From assembly GCA_022605955.1 (NCBI GenBank), contig JAKCOZ010000003.1:63761439-63825438 (forward strand): a stretch of 64,000 nucleotides of DNA, given 5' to 3'. Of the stretch, positions 46,856 through 59,354 are shown in pieces (within the stretch, counting starts at the first letter, position 1; the number at the start of each line of letters is the position of its first letter). The DNA comes from Rallus limicola (Eukaryota > Chordata > Aves > Gruiformes > Rallidae). The notes under the pieces were generated by a model. The model was not told the DNA's origin and did no database searches. It worked only from the letters and a program-made list of their open reading frames with translations. Made by a program: the position numbers and the translations under genes.

Positions 46856-46945
46856 AAAGAGGAAGAGGAAGAAGAAAACAATAATAATACTAATAGTAAT
46901 AATAATTTTAAAATAACATTAAGAAGAAGAAGAAGAAAGAGGAAA
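46856..46945 (+). repeat. Compound GAA / AAT trinucleotide-rich repeat
   Basis: An imperfect series: GAGGAAGAGGAAGAAGAAAA, AATAATAATACTAATAGTAA, TAATAATTTTAAAATAAC, then AAGAAGAAGAAGAAG. It is an interrupted purine-rich and AT microsatellite, likely variable in length. Confidence 0.9.
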
Positions 46946-48830
46946 AATAATCTTCAAGATTTCTTATTTCCCATATGGTGATAACCATAACTACAGGAAA
47001 TATCAACAGTGGTTTTCTTGCCTTCTTTACTGGTGAAAGTCTGGAACATAACTAGAATCAATCCTGAAGCTGAAATACTGTTTTCATTCAGACAGTCATG
47101 GGTTAAACCTCCTTAGAATATGTGTATTAATTAGACTCTTTACCTGCTGTTCTGGGTCCTGCCTTTGGAGTTCTTTCTATTGTTGGCAGCATATGAATAA
47201 CTCAGTGTATTATCTAAAATACTTATCTGTTTCAGAAACTTTTCCTCCTTTTCATTTTATTTTGATTTTTAGATCCAATGCTTTTGGGGAGACTTCTTCA
47301 AGAATTCTCAGTCTTCAGAAGTTACGCAACTGTTGAACTACATTCACTTTGAAGGCCTTGAATCTTAGCAAAATAAGCCTAAAACAACACCATTTTAAAA
47401 AAAATCAGAGTACTCTGCCACATACAGCTTTTTCCAAACCTTACCATTATGCATCCACATAGGGTTGGTTTGGGTATTTTACTGCTTGTTATCTTTCAAT
47501 GGGTTGAGAAACAGATATTTCATGGAAAAAAAGCTTCAACTCTATGTGCAGGAAATATGTTTGTACTTTAAAACCTAAGAAAAAATGATGTTTTCACCCT
47601 TAAAAAAAATCCCAGGGCCATTCAGTGAAGATCTTGTTGACAGCATCGTGAAATGATTAGTTATTTATGCTTTGTCTTAGGAACATGCAATTAGCTTGTT
47701 CCAAATACAAACTTGTATGCACTCCAAACAGCCTCATATTCTTTCTTCTCTGAGACAGGGCACATGTGTCAATATAGACTTCTGACTTCTCCAGCTCAAG
47801 CTTGAAAACAAAAGGCACTTACACTGTAGGAAAGAGCTATTATTAGACAACTTTTAGCCCATTCAGAAGCAGACTATTGTAATTATGTCTCTAGAATTAT
47901 TATCCTTACCATGTTTGCCAGCCCACAGTTTTCCAATTCAAGAAGTTCAGAGTGGAACCTTTAAGACAGCTCAAAGTCAATGTCAATACATTTCTATTAC
48001 TTATGATCAAGTTTTTCTACTCACCTTGCATGCAAGAGTTGTAAATGAGATGACATTAGATTCTCTTGGCTAAGTTCCACAGGGTTTTGTTAAGTTTAAA
48101 TTCAGGTAAGTTCATCTGAAGCCATCTTAGGACTTTTATATTACAAATCAAATCCAAGCCCACAAAGAATGTATTTCCTGATTCCAGCTGATATAGAAAT
48201 GAAAATTTTTAAGCAGCAGCTGCTCCTGCAAGATGATCATCCTGAGACTGGAAGTCTCCAGAAACTTTTAAGAGTCACAATATGAGCCAGAGAAAACTCT
48301 ACAATACCAGCTGGCTTCATGAGATTTCTGGAGACAAATTTCAGCTGTCAGAACAATTAACATCCAGGCTCCCATAACCAGATGCTGTTTTCCATATGTT
48401 TTGACTTTGAATAGTTTCTTCTATCCTCTAAGTGATGTTAGGAGCAAACAAGCATTGTCTCTTATCTCCTATTTCTTTCTTCTTACCCTTTTTTCTCAAT
48501 TTGACTTGTTCATTAACTATAGGCAGTGGAATAGCATGAAGTAGGATCAAGTTCTTTTGCAAGCAGTGAGAATTGAAGTAATCTTCTTAATTAACACAAC
48601 TCTTTATACTTTGGGGTGAGAACCACAAGACATATACTCTGTGCATGAAGAGAAAGCAAGGTGAATTGAGGTGTTCTGGGAACATGGCAGAAGAAAGATG
48701 GCTTCTCAAAGGTCCTATCTGTTAGAGCACAAAGGCAGAGAGGTAGGTGCCAAGAACTAGCGTCTCCACTGCTTCTCTGTCAAAAAGCTGTAAGTTGAGC
48801 AATTGTTGCATTGCATAAGCTTATTTAGGA
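46946..48830. other. Unannotated AT-rich DNA
   Basis: I see no gene or repeat beyond short homopolymers near 47397-47405 and 47602-47609. Confidence 0.6.
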
Positions 48831-48834
48831 ACAA

Positions 48835-48950
48835 GACAAAGCATGTTAAGGCTGGAAGAAGATTTAGCTGCCTGTCCAAAGCCACGCAATTGTTTGTAGT
48901 AAAGGCCAGCCTTGAACCAAACCTCCCAAGACTCTACGCAGGGCTGCAAA
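48835..48950 (-). repeat. MIR-like SINE fragment
   Basis: On the plus strand: AAGACAAAGCATGTTAAGGC, then CTGCCTGTCCAAAGCCACGC, then AATTGTTTGTAGTAAAGGCC, then AGCCTTGAACCAAACCTCCC and AAGACTC. The order matches the reverse-complement MIR tail: GAGGTTAAGTGACTTGCCC, AAGGTCACACAGCTAGTAAG, TGGCAGAGCCGGGATTCGAA, CCCAGGTCTCCTGACTC. Confidence 0.6.
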
Positions 48951-48954
48951 CACC

Positions 48955-50025
48955 TGCTTTTGTTAAACTTGGACAAATTCCTGCATAGACTCAAATACAT
49001 TATGACCGAAGTAGATTCTCTTAAACAACTAAACCAGAAAAACTCTTGTCACTTGCATCCAGGTGAACTTTCACATCCACTATTGTGGGACTGATTTCCT
49101 GGGTTAGAAGTTAAAAACAAACAGTGCATGGATTTAAGTCTAAAATTCCAGTTTCTACAAAAGGTATAAGGATGTACTCTTTGAAGTGAAAAAGAAGCTG
49201 GAAATTAATTATAACAAGATCTGTGTAATTTACAAAGCTTCAGTGCACTGGGTTTAAAAAGGCTCTTGTCAGTGTGAAGTGAAGGAAGTACAATTTCCTG
49301 ATGAATAGAGAACACAAGGTAAAGTGTGTGGCAATCACTACCAGAGAGATATTTTCATCTTTTTTTTTTTTGTTGTTGATCAACTTAAAAATTAGTGAAC
49401 AATAAGTACCTAGTGGATTGCTTCAGTTAAACATTTGATAGAGCTTCTAGCAGAAATTTTTGCTTTGAGAATTGAATTCACAGTAGATGGATGCACAGTG
49501 TCTCCCCCAAAGCACTGAGGACTTGCAGAAGGAATGTGCGTGATAAATGTCAGTCGCTTCAAGATGGAAGAGCTATCTAGCAAAGAAGAAAATCTGGTCT
49601 TAAGCAGCACAGCCACAAAGTTTTCACATGTGAAGAGAAATGGAGAGTAAATCGCAACAGATCAGAGGGCTAACTGAGTCCCTTAAATAATTTGCCCAGC
49701 CACCTGAATCCCTGCTGGGAAGAACTAGCCATGGCCATCACCTTGCATGATTCATCTCTTAAAACACAGGTAGAGAATAGCCAGAGGCAAATGTCAACAG
49801 GACATATGAAGCTGGAAGGTAATATTGTCAAAACACACTTCCAGATGTAGTGGATGACATCACATACAGTAGTGTATATGTCACTTCCAGATCAAAGACA
49901 CCTCCTCACTTTTCTATCAATAGAAAAGAAACAAACCCTAACACTAAAATGATCCTGTCAGCTACGATCACCCAGAAATGTTCAGAAACACATGGAAGGA
50001 GAAAAAGGACAGAAAAGATGGAATT
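48955..50025. other. Unannotated DNA
   Basis: No gene recognised. A T11 run with TTGTTGTTG lies at about 49361-49378. Confidence 0.6.
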
Positions 50026-50029
50026 CAGA

Positions 50030-50295
50030 GATAAGTAATATAAATTCTTAATGGGTTTGGAGGACTGGCTTATGAGGGAATATTAAGAGAACTAAATATG
50101 TATACCTCGGGTAAATGATGACTCAGGGGGATGGATGATAACCAGATACAAGCCTTGAAGGTGTAAACACAAAGTATGGAGAAAGGTTGTTCAGGGTGAT
50201 ATTAGAAAATATTAGATAGGTATAACAGCACAAAATTCAACAACAGTACATTTAGGCTGAGCATGAGGAATGTTTCCTAAGGGTTGGGATATCAG
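50030..50295 (+). mobile_element. Ancient, degenerate CR1/L3-like LINE fragment
   Basis: Old-CR1 words appear in order: GGTTTGGAGGACTGGCTTAT, GAGGGAATATTAAGAGAACT, AAATATGTATACCTCGGG, then GGGGGATGGATGATAACCAG, CTTGAAGGTGTAAACACAAA, GTATGGAGAAAGGTTGTTCA and TTTAGGCTGAGCATGAGGAA. This matches the pattern I remember from old turtle- and crocodile-type CR1 lineages (GGACTGGCTTATGAGGAAAG, GAGCTAAATATGTTTAGC, ...TTAGGCTGAGCATCAGGAA). It is much more diverged than the CR1 copies at 5755 or 44066. Confidence 0.7.
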
Positions 50296-50299
50296 CGTT

Positions 50300-53000
50300 T
50301 GCCCCTCCACCCACCCCCTGCTACTGTACAGCCCTCAATGTAGAGTTTGCATCTAATGGATCTGTTAATTAAGAATACATTTAATTTTGTATTTCATTTA
50401 CATACATGAACCTAGAGCATGACCACAGAAACAAAGGTTTTACAGAGCCTACAAGTTCAGGGACAATAGTGGAATAACCTTTAAACATGTCTGAGGTTTG
50501 TCTATGTGTGTGTTTTGGAGGTTGGGGATACAGAAAAGGCAGGAAGAAGAATTAAATCAATATGGGGGCTGCCTCTGTGCAAACTTTTAACTCAGCAATT
50601 TTCCAACATCTTTCATGTCACTGTTCCATATGACAGTTCTGTAAGATTTTCGCCTCTGTAGTCCATCGTGAGGCATAAGGAGAGATAAATGCTTGCAACC
50701 CTAGAACAAAATCATGACCACAGATTCTTATGTGATTTAGTACAATTGTAAGTTATAAGACAGAACTCTATGACCCTACAGAAGGTAAAAGTAAATATTG
50801 CTAACTGTCTCTCCTAGCCATTAGAAGAGATCAGTCCTTCATGGGACTTTTATTACTCAAGTCACTTGAAACGAAAAACAAAAGTTGATATTGATCCAAG
50901 AGCAAATGCATTCATAGGGACTCTATTTCCCTCTTCTTCCAATTTCTAACTTATCCAACAGTTTAACACATTGTTTAAACCAAAAGAAAGACCATTATTC
51001 TAAGAAACCAGCTTCAATGACCTTTCTTGGTGAAAACAAATTAGAATGCCAGCAGATTCGTATGGAAAGTTGTATTGAAATGCAATCCATCTATGGTGAG
51101 ACGGGCAATTCCCTACAATTTCTAAGGGGCTGGAAAGAGCTGAGCAGAGAGCCACCCACCAAATCTTTCAGAGTGGTGTATTTAATTTATTTTTTTTTAT
51201 TTTACAGAGATCAATTTCAGGGAAAAAATGAGAGTCAATTACAAAAAAGCAATTATAATTCTACTAGTGGCTCTTTTTTAAAGATTTAATATGACATCTT
51301 GCTTGATATTTATTTCTTCACTGATTTAATATAGTTGGGATAATCTCTAAACTGATAATGAACACAATGTCTGTATCAACACAGTACCTGAAAAGAGTTC
51401 CCACTGGAACAGTATTCATACTGCAGAGCAGCCTTCCTCAAAAGAGACTAGTGGAAGCCATTTTGCCCAAGACATTAAAAAATGGATGAAAGAAACTTTC
51501 TAGGATTCCTTCTGAATACTGTGGACTACCATAACTTTTCCTGTTACCAGTCTCTGTATCACCGGCTAGTGGGTGTATGGAAACACATTAATGATGTGGT
51601 TTCACTTTATTATTTTTTCCACCAGGAAAGCTAAAAATAGTGAGCCAGCTGCTGAGCATCTCTGGAAGGCTGAAACTCACTAGAGAATCCCTGCTGATGT
51701 CAGAAAAGTAGAAGAGTAGAGTTTAATGAGTTTCAAAAAACCCAAACAACAAATAGTGTTGTCTTCAAAAGGAGTGGATTAGAACATTATATAAGGATGA
51801 TGGTACTAGGTCAGACAAAGTCCATCTTGTACAATATCCTGTCTCCAATGGTGGCCAGGAGCAGATGCCCTGAGAAGAGTATAAAGAGAGGATGTACATA
51901 ATGCTTCCTCTGGGTATTTTTCTCAGTCTCCAGCCTTGTGGCTCAGGGACTTCTGGACCAAAAGTGATTTCTGTATATACAGTAATCACTTGATGAAACG
52001 GAAACTCTAATTTTCCAAGCCATTTATTATCTTTTAACATTTCAGTTGTTATTTTTTCCTGTAAACAGATTTAAGGGGGGTTGTTTGTTTTGTGAGTTGT
52101 TTGGGTTTTTTATGAGTAACAGTGAATGTATTTTTCAGGAAAGATAGTAGACCCCTCCCTGCCTAGCAAGCTGCAGTCTTAAAAACATGCACCATAAGAG
52201 ACTGATTCAGGAACCACATATAATCTGATCTCATGAGCAGTCCAAAAAATAAATTAAGAGGTGACAGCTTTAGAGGTGTGACCCTCAGAGTTCCCAGCAT
52301 CTTACCAACTCATTTACAGACAGCTGGGAAACCTTTCAAGACCTAAGCAGATCAGCTGGGAGAAACTTTGAGTTGAAGTGTTTGTTAAATATTTTGGTTC
52401 CAGTAAATCAACACTGCTCAATATGGAACTAATTTATCACAGAATTTCTTCTCTTGGTCTACCTCTGCTGATAAACCAAATTTCTCATGATGATACCTTC
52501 TGCATGTTAATAAGAAAATACCCATAGGAATACTAAATAATATTCCCCCAACCCCAAGGGAAAAAAAAAAAAAATCTTATTTCCCCCCTACCCCTCATCA
52601 ATGGTGATAAAATCTCTGCATGATCCTTGGAATTTTTTAAGAATGAAAATACAAGATATTCTGAGATGGTTGGGTTTGTGTTTTTAAAATATAAATCCAA
52701 AGTCGGGAAACATTAGAATTTAAATTGCCCCTATAAGCAAAACTACCTTATGATATGTATACTTTATAGGAGTTTTCAGTTCTATGATTACACATTATTT
52801 TTCCATTCTCTACAATCTAGCTTCTGTCACTGGACTGTCTTTGTTCAGTACTTGTAGAGATCCTAGCAGATCAGCATCCTCATCGAAATTAATGCATGGG
52901 GCCACTTTTTCCAGTATAATTGAAGTAATTCACCACCTGAATTGAAACATGTGATATGATTACTGTATGAATTAATTGCATAAAATTACGTTTATCAGTA
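50300..53000. other. Unannotated AT-rich DNA
   Basis: No gene recognised. 50600-50720 weakly resembles a MIR element. A T/G low-complexity tract lies at about 52072-52112 and an A-rich run at 52561-52575. Confidence 0.6.
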
Positions 53001-53005
53001 TACTT

Positions 53006-53290
53006 AGAGTCATAGAATAATTTTATCTGGAAAAGACATTTAAGATCATCAGGTCCAAGCATTAAGCCAGAACTGCCAAGTCCACCACCAAACCATGTCC
53101 CTAAGCATCACATCTACACCTCTTTTAAATACCTCCAGGGATAGTGACCCAACCACTTCCCTGGGCACTCTGTTCCAATGCATGACAACACTTACGGTGA
53201 ATAATTTTTTTCCTTATATCCAATCTAAACCTCCCCTGGCACAGCTTGCAGTCATTTGCTGTTGCCCTATCACTTGTTACTTGGAAGCAG
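53006..53290 (-). mobile_element. CR1 3' end, minus strand
   Basis: On the plus strand: AGTCATAGAATAATTTTATC, GGAAAAGACATTTAAGATCA, TCAGGTCCAAGC, AACTGCCAAGTCCACCACCA, AACCATGTCCCTAAGCATCA, CATCTACACCTCTTTTAAAT, ACCTCCAGGGATAGTGACCC and CTGGGCACTCTGTTCCAATG. It ends near CCTATCACTTGTTACTTGG. This is the reverse complement of a CR1 3' end of a different subfamily (CR1-X/Y/J-like) from the plus-strand copies. It is truncated at its 5' end near 53290. The short plus-strand frame across it is a by-product. Confidence 0.95.
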
Positions 53291-53294
53291 AAAG

Positions 53295-54635
53295 CAATAC
53301 TCACCTCACTAATGTTACGTCATAGCTCAGAAGACAGGATTCCTTACATTGGGAAGGGACAAAGGACTGAAAAGCAGAAATCTCTTGTCCTTGCTATTAC
53401 TAAACTCAATACTGGATATCTCTGAAAGCCCATCTCTCCCCCTCAGCCCCTGATATACACATAATGCTTCCCTTGCACTACTCAGACCCTACACATGCAG
53501 TGATTTTTTTTTTCTATCCTCTCTCTTCAAATAGATTTCAGAGATGCATTACCAAGGATGCATCCTGTAATAACTTCATACCCAGAGATGATAAGGGCAT
53601 GTTTTGCACATCCTTGCTTCAGTTTTAAGCGTCTTTCCAAATTTAACAGCTAGATGGACAAAATTTAGCATCTATGGCTCATGCAATATCAAGATATTGC
53701 TTTGATATCCACACATTATGATGTAACATGTTGGTGTGATAACATGACCTTTGACAATCCATGCTCAAGTTTAACCAACTGAAAAGCTTTTTTCAGTGAC
53801 AACCCACTGATGCACTGGACTGGGGGCTGATCTTTGTAGATAATGACTGTGTTATTCTACCTCTTGTCTTTGCCCTCCATGGAATACAGCCAGGTATCCA
53901 CAAAGTCTCTCATCTGCTCTATATTACCATGTCTAAGACTTTCACAGTCCTTGAGCAAATGCCCTGCAGCCATACCACTGCCCCTTTGGCTACAGTTCCC
54001 ACAGAACTCATGAAACTCTTGTAAAGGCTTTACTTGCAGCTGACATCCCACACCACTACATGCCATGTCTTTTCCCTCACACATGATTTTGCAATATATG
54101 TTCATTTGTGAATGAGAGGACAAGTAAAAACACCTTGCAGATATTCTTTCTTCTGGTTTCGGTAAGCAAGATCCATATAGGCCTTGTCTTTGCCAGGTCA
54201 GTGACTGCCTGGAAAAGTAGCAAATCAGTGGTCATTCGGCGAGCATTATATGACAACATGCCATTGAAATGAACATACAGGGGTGCTGCTATTCCAAACT
54301 AGTAATTTTAGATCTCATAATGCTCCTCCCTTCAAGTGTAAAAAAAAAAAAAGAAAGGATAGTGGCTTCATCTCAGTACCACTGCCATTAACAAGGCTGT
54401 TGAGAGGCCTTGACATGAACAGGGGATACCATTATCTAAATCTGTTCCAGAGGTGGAATGCAAAATTTCAGTCCAGAGAGATATTACCAAATTTGTGTTT
54501 TATGCCAGGCAATAAGAGCTTTGTCTGTCTGTCTAGTAAAATGGGAAAAAGCTCAGCACAGATAACTTTGCTAGCTGCATCCCCACAGTAAGTATCAAGG
54601 AGAAAAGAAAAAGCATTTAAAATAAAGGACAATGT
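53295..54635. other. Unannotated DNA
   Basis: No gene recognised. Frames at 53857-54259 (minus) and 54283-54591 (plus) show no domains. An A12 run lies at about 54341-54352. Confidence 0.6.
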
Positions 54636-54639
54636 TGCA

Positions 54640-54830
54640 CAAGGACAAATAAGTATAAATTGACCATGAATAAATTTGATTTGGGAATTAGAAAAAGGTT
54701 TCTAACCATCAGAGGAGTGATGCTCTGGAACTGCTTTCCAACAAGGATAGCGAGAGCAAACGACCTAATTAGTTTAAAGATGAGGCTTGATAAACTTATG
54801 AAGGGGATTATGTGACATGCTTGTCGGCAA
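54640..54830 (+). mobile_element. Ancient CR1/L3-like LINE fragment (second copy)
   Basis: Old-CR1 3' words in order: ATAAGTATAAATTGACCATG, AATAAATTTGATTTGGGAAT, TAGAAAAAGGTTTCTAACCA, TCAGAGGAGTGATGCTCTGG, AACTGCTTTCCAACAAGGAT, AACGACCTAATTAGTTTAAA and GATGAGGCTTGATAAACTTA, then TGAAGGGGATTATGTGAC. These follow the ancient CR1 consensus (GGTTTCTAACCATCAGAGGAGTG, AACAGCCTCCCAA, CTTGATAAGTTTATG) closely in order. It lacks the octamer tail. Confidence 0.75.
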
Positions 54831-54834
54831 TAGT

Positions 54835-56035
54835 AGGGAGCAGATTCTGATGATGCACAATTTCTCCCCAGTCTTGTGCTCCAGGCTGAAAATGCATGAA
54901 GAAAAAGAGAGAAGGGAGGAAAGCCCCTTGAAAATTGTATAGAAGTTATGAAATGAGAAACTTAGAAATCTGACATTGAAATTAAGGTGGGGGAAGAAGG
55001 GAAAGCATTTCAATTGGAAATTTGGGCAAAGCGCTCCAGTATTTTGAAAAAAAAAAAAAAAAATCATATAAGCAGTAAACCAACTTGATATTTAATAAAA
55101 AGCAGTCCATATATTTATAATTTTTGTTGCAAGAGGAAACATATCTAGATAAGCATATTAGTCATGCAAGACATATTTTCTGTTCAACTCTACAAATTGA
55201 GAGCAGCACTCTTGGCTGCATAGCAGTAGTAGGTGAAAAACAGAACTGTCGATTTACGCCAATTACTATGAAATGGAGCTTGGGAGGTCAGCTCATCCAA
55301 CCAGCTACCAAAGCACATGGCATATGTAAATAGTTTAACATCTTTTGTCCAATCAATTCCTAGAACTCTTCATAAATAAATAATACTACTAATAAATCTA
55401 TACTTTGGAATCATAATGCAATATGTATTGTCTCAGTCTGAATCCTGTTGACCATTAAGGTGGCAGGTGAAGGAGATTTAGAATATAACCATTCCTCCTT
55501 TTTCAATAAAAAATTTACGCTCTTTTTCAGCAAAGTGAAATCTGTCCCAGGATTACCTCACCAGCAGTCTTGATATTAGCCATTATTTTTTCCTTAAGAT
55601 AACTGATGAATTTCCCAGGAAAGATCAGTCTTGATATGCAAAGCAGTCTCACACTATAGGGGAGATTATTTTCTAAGAAGAATATAGAGCAAGTACCTCT
55701 GGCCCCTTGAGAGATCCTAAGGGTGTCTGAGATTCACCAAACAATTCACAGGAGGCTTTTGCCTGACCATTTCACACTTAAATGTTTCCTGAATTAGATC
55801 ACTGAAATTGTGGCTATTAAAGCTACAGGAATGGGCCTCCCCATTTCTAGCATTAGAATAAGGAAACCAGGCTGTGTAGACATAGTCCAGGGTGTCAGTT
55901 CTCACCTCAGCCTTCACATAACATTACTGTCCTCCATCCAGAACCACTATAGCTAATGAGCACAGAGTGTTAAACTTCCTAAACCACAGGGTTTTCTAGC
56001 TGTGTTACAAGTGTTTTGCAATCTTCATTCCAATT
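54835..56035. other. Unannotated AT-rich DNA
   Basis: No gene recognised. An A17 run lies at 55047-55063. Confidence 0.6.
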
Positions 56036-56044
56036 GTGAACCAA

Positions 56045-56110
56045 TGCTACAGAAAAGGGAGAGATTCCCATCCCCATTTCACAGATGTTGAAATAACACT
56101 TTAAAAAAAA
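56045..56110 (-). repeat. Short MIR-like core
   Basis: CATCCCCATTTCACAGATGT followed by TGAAATAACA closely resembles the MIR core in reverse complement (ATCCCCATTTTACAGATGAGGAAACTGAGGC). Only about 30 bases are clear and the surrounding bases are too diverged. Confidence 0.45.
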
Positions 56111-56114
56111 CCAG

Positions 56115-59100
56115 AAAAAACTCAGGCTATCTTTCCCATCTATGCATATAGAGTACTTAGTAGGTCAGGGCTGTTTATCCCAGATACCAAGTTAAAACCA
56201 GTATTTTGCCTCTTTCAGCTTTTCCCAACTTGTCCATAGTGCATTTTACCTTCTCTCAACTTAGTCCATAAAGAGATTTGGGATCTTTTCTGGAATTGAA
56301 GATGTTCTACAGCTACAAGCTGTTATAGCAACCAGCCTGCCTACTGCTCTCCTGGGCACCTGCATTATGCAGAGCTTGGTGTTCTCACTCTTCACTTCAG
56401 GATTTGGTGCGACACTTCTGAAACACAGCAGACTAGATAGGATATTCAAAAGAGATAAAAATCCTTAAAAGTAATTAAAAAACTTAACTTATCCAAAGTT
56501 GTTTGAGACCAAAAGAAATACAGAAGTCTTGAGAGAGAAGCACAGACAGTAGGAAGGATGTAATGTAGCTTAAATGATCTAGGGCCTGGTATTAATACCT
56601 TCCCTCTTTGTCTCCCCTGTTTGGTTTTACACATTAAGAAAGAGTAATGAGTTCCTTTGTAAAACCTGTCCTCCAGCTCACTTTCACGATGCATGACCGG
56701 CCCTCATTCAGCAGATCATCCAAATCTCTCTGTTCTTTTCCTGTGGAACAGAAATGACACTTCCAAATACCTAAATACCTTGAACATCTAAACTCCTTCA
56801 TGAAGGACAAGCAGATCTTCCTTTCCTCCCACTACAATGTCAATGTCTTTTCCTCTTACTTCTGCCATGCATTGCTCCTGAGATTTCCTTCAAAGATGAG
56901 CCTGTTCTGGAATCAGACACACCATTCTTGCAGGAATACAATAACATATATTCTGAAGTACACTTACAAAGAAGTTTAAATGTATGTGAAATGGCTCATC
57001 ATTCTGTATCTTTAAGAGACGAACAATGAATGTCAGAATCTTCTTTAAATTCTCCTAACTCACTTAGGAATCACTTTCTCAAATCGCTCTGGAAACTTCA
57101 CCAAATGTTTTATTCCTTTACTTATGCCCTTTTAAAAGCTGCCAAGTTGCATCTTTAAAGCTTGGGCTTTATTCCACCGATTTTGTGAACACAAGCCATT
57201 TGTGACTCAATTCCCTTAGACATGCAAGAGTCAAGGAAGGTCATCTGGAAGTGGAGAAAGATAGGGAAGAAGGTGCAAGGTCAAAACAATGACATTATTC
57301 CTGAAAGAAAAGTCACAGATTTTAAGTTTATTTGGGATTTTGTTCTGAATCAAAAGACTGATAAATCTTTTCGTCCAAGGCAGGAAGCAGAAGGATCAAA
57401 AAACTTTAAACAGACCGGCATTTTAGTGTGAATAGTTAGTTTCTGTGTCAGTAACCTACCGCTGCATCTTTAAGTCCACAATATTTTCATCTCTGAAATA
57501 TTGGTGTTAATTTTAGAGCAGCTGAAAGACCATTCCAAGAAAACTCTGGCAAAGAGTAAGTGGAGTCCAACCCACCCCCAATCTTATGATTTTATGCCAA
57601 TGACATGAAACATCAAGTAAAGACTTCCAAAATACTTATGTCACTGCACAGTGGCATTCTATGTGTTCAGTACTGTTTCTGTGAAAGAAGTTCATGCACT
57701 TCAATTTAGGCATTTCACTGAAACCAGTGAAGATACAAGTAACTTCTCTCTCTAAAAGCATGGTTCTAGCTTTATGATGTCTGGTTCAGCAAGAGAGTTG
57801 ATGGCCAATTCCTTCCCTGCCCATTCTCTAGCCTTCCATGTTCTTGCATGGGGCTTTGCCTCCTGATGTCCACAGAGAGAGATTTGCTTTAGGACAGGTT
57901 GCTTACAGTTCCCATCTGCTTTGCAGCAGCAGATGTCAGGCTCTTTCAGGAAGGATTTGGCAGCATCTTCTCCACTGTTTGGTGTTGATCAACCAGCATG
58001 GCTGTAGGAAGCATTAAATAACAGAAAGAGATGGGCCAGGTACAACAGACCCGTCCCCTCCATGACACAGGTAAATATGCACTTCGAGCACAAAGCCTTT
58101 ATTCTCTCTTTTCTCTCTGTGCCTTTGATCAAGCACACCATGGGCTTGCATATTCCTTGTATTGATGGCCAGCATGTTGGGACTCGAGTGCAGGCTTAGA
58201 TCCAGCTTCCTTACACAGTGCAGAGGTACCCTGAGGCACTTGAGGAAAAGCTACAGTAAGATAAATCCTCTTGCTTCCAGCACAGAATATAGACAAAGCG
58301 ACAGCAGATCTGGATGGGGAGCAGTTGGCCTTGTTACAAAGTGTAGGGAGTGAGAACAAAACTAGGCTCTGGGCCTGCCCAAAGTTTGGCTCTACTCCTC
58401 CATGGCTTTATTCCTGCTGCAGCTACAAATGTGTGAGTCTACAATTTAGTAATAATACACTTCTTGACTGACCTTTCCTGGCAAGTTAATGACAGGAGAG
58501 AGTAATAAGGACATGCTTTTTAATCTAACGTCAGTCAATAATAGTATACAACTAATAGACTTAGACATCATACATTCAATAATTGTTTTTACTTAAAGCC
58601 CTTACAGTTTGCCCACTGAGACACAGCGTGTCAGCAGCAGTCACTGCCTATTGATAGGCACTGGCAAGACATTTATTCATACCTTTCTGGCTAGTTTACC
58701 TCCTCCTGGAGCATCCATCACACGAGTATCTAAGCACTGAGATATACATTCATTTATATATACACGCATTTTGGCTCAGCTGCCACAGAAGCTGGTATCA
58801 TTATACATTTCTCAATAGAAAGCTAGCTCCCCTACAAGTATACCCATTTATTTCACTTCATTGAAAGAGGAGTTTATTTATACTTTCTAATACCTAGAAA
58901 TCCCAAGCAGAATCAGTATTTTCTTCATGTTAAGAGGTGTATGGATACCTGGGATGGCATTCAGGTAGGCTGAACACAAAGCTTACTCCTGTATCCATGT
59001 GTATCTCTTATCAGTTTTCAAAAGATGAAATAAAATGTTGAAGAGGGTAAGAATCACTTGGAACTCCAAAGGGATTGAGTCAGCAAGGACATGACCTTGG

Positions 59101-59330
59101 ATCATGGCCAAAGAGCAGAGGGATCCCTGCACCATCTCCTGCAATATTGCGAGATGGTGCCTCACCTAAAGCTACCCATCAGGGAACAGCACCTGAATTG
59201 TCTGTCACCCAGCAGTGATACAGGGTACCATTCAGCTATTATTGCCACTCAAGAATTAATCTTTCTGGAGAACAAAGAACAGATTACCAGCAGTTCCATT
59301 AGAATTGAGATATCTAGAATGACAACAATT
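56115..59330. other. Unannotated DNA
   Basis: No gene, clear transposon or structured repeat. Frames near 56261-56694, 57222-57431, 58129-58471 and 58983-59405 appear random. Confidence 0.6.
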
Positions 59331-59333
59331 AAC

Positions 59334-59350
59334 TTTTTTTTTTTTTTTTT
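59334..59350 (+). repeat. T17 homopolymer
   Basis: Seventeen uninterrupted T residues between AACAATTAAC and CATGGGC. No retroposon body or target-site duplication was seen. Confidence 0.95.
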
Positions 59351-59354
59351 CATG

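Noticed and set aside
50600..50720. Possible MIR element
   Set aside because: Suggestive words only (CTTTCATGTC, GTGAGGCATAAGGAG); order and spacing too uncertain.
57560..57600. GAGTCCAACCCACCCCCAATC resembling a CR1 end
   Set aside because: No octamer tail and no neighbouring CR1 block.
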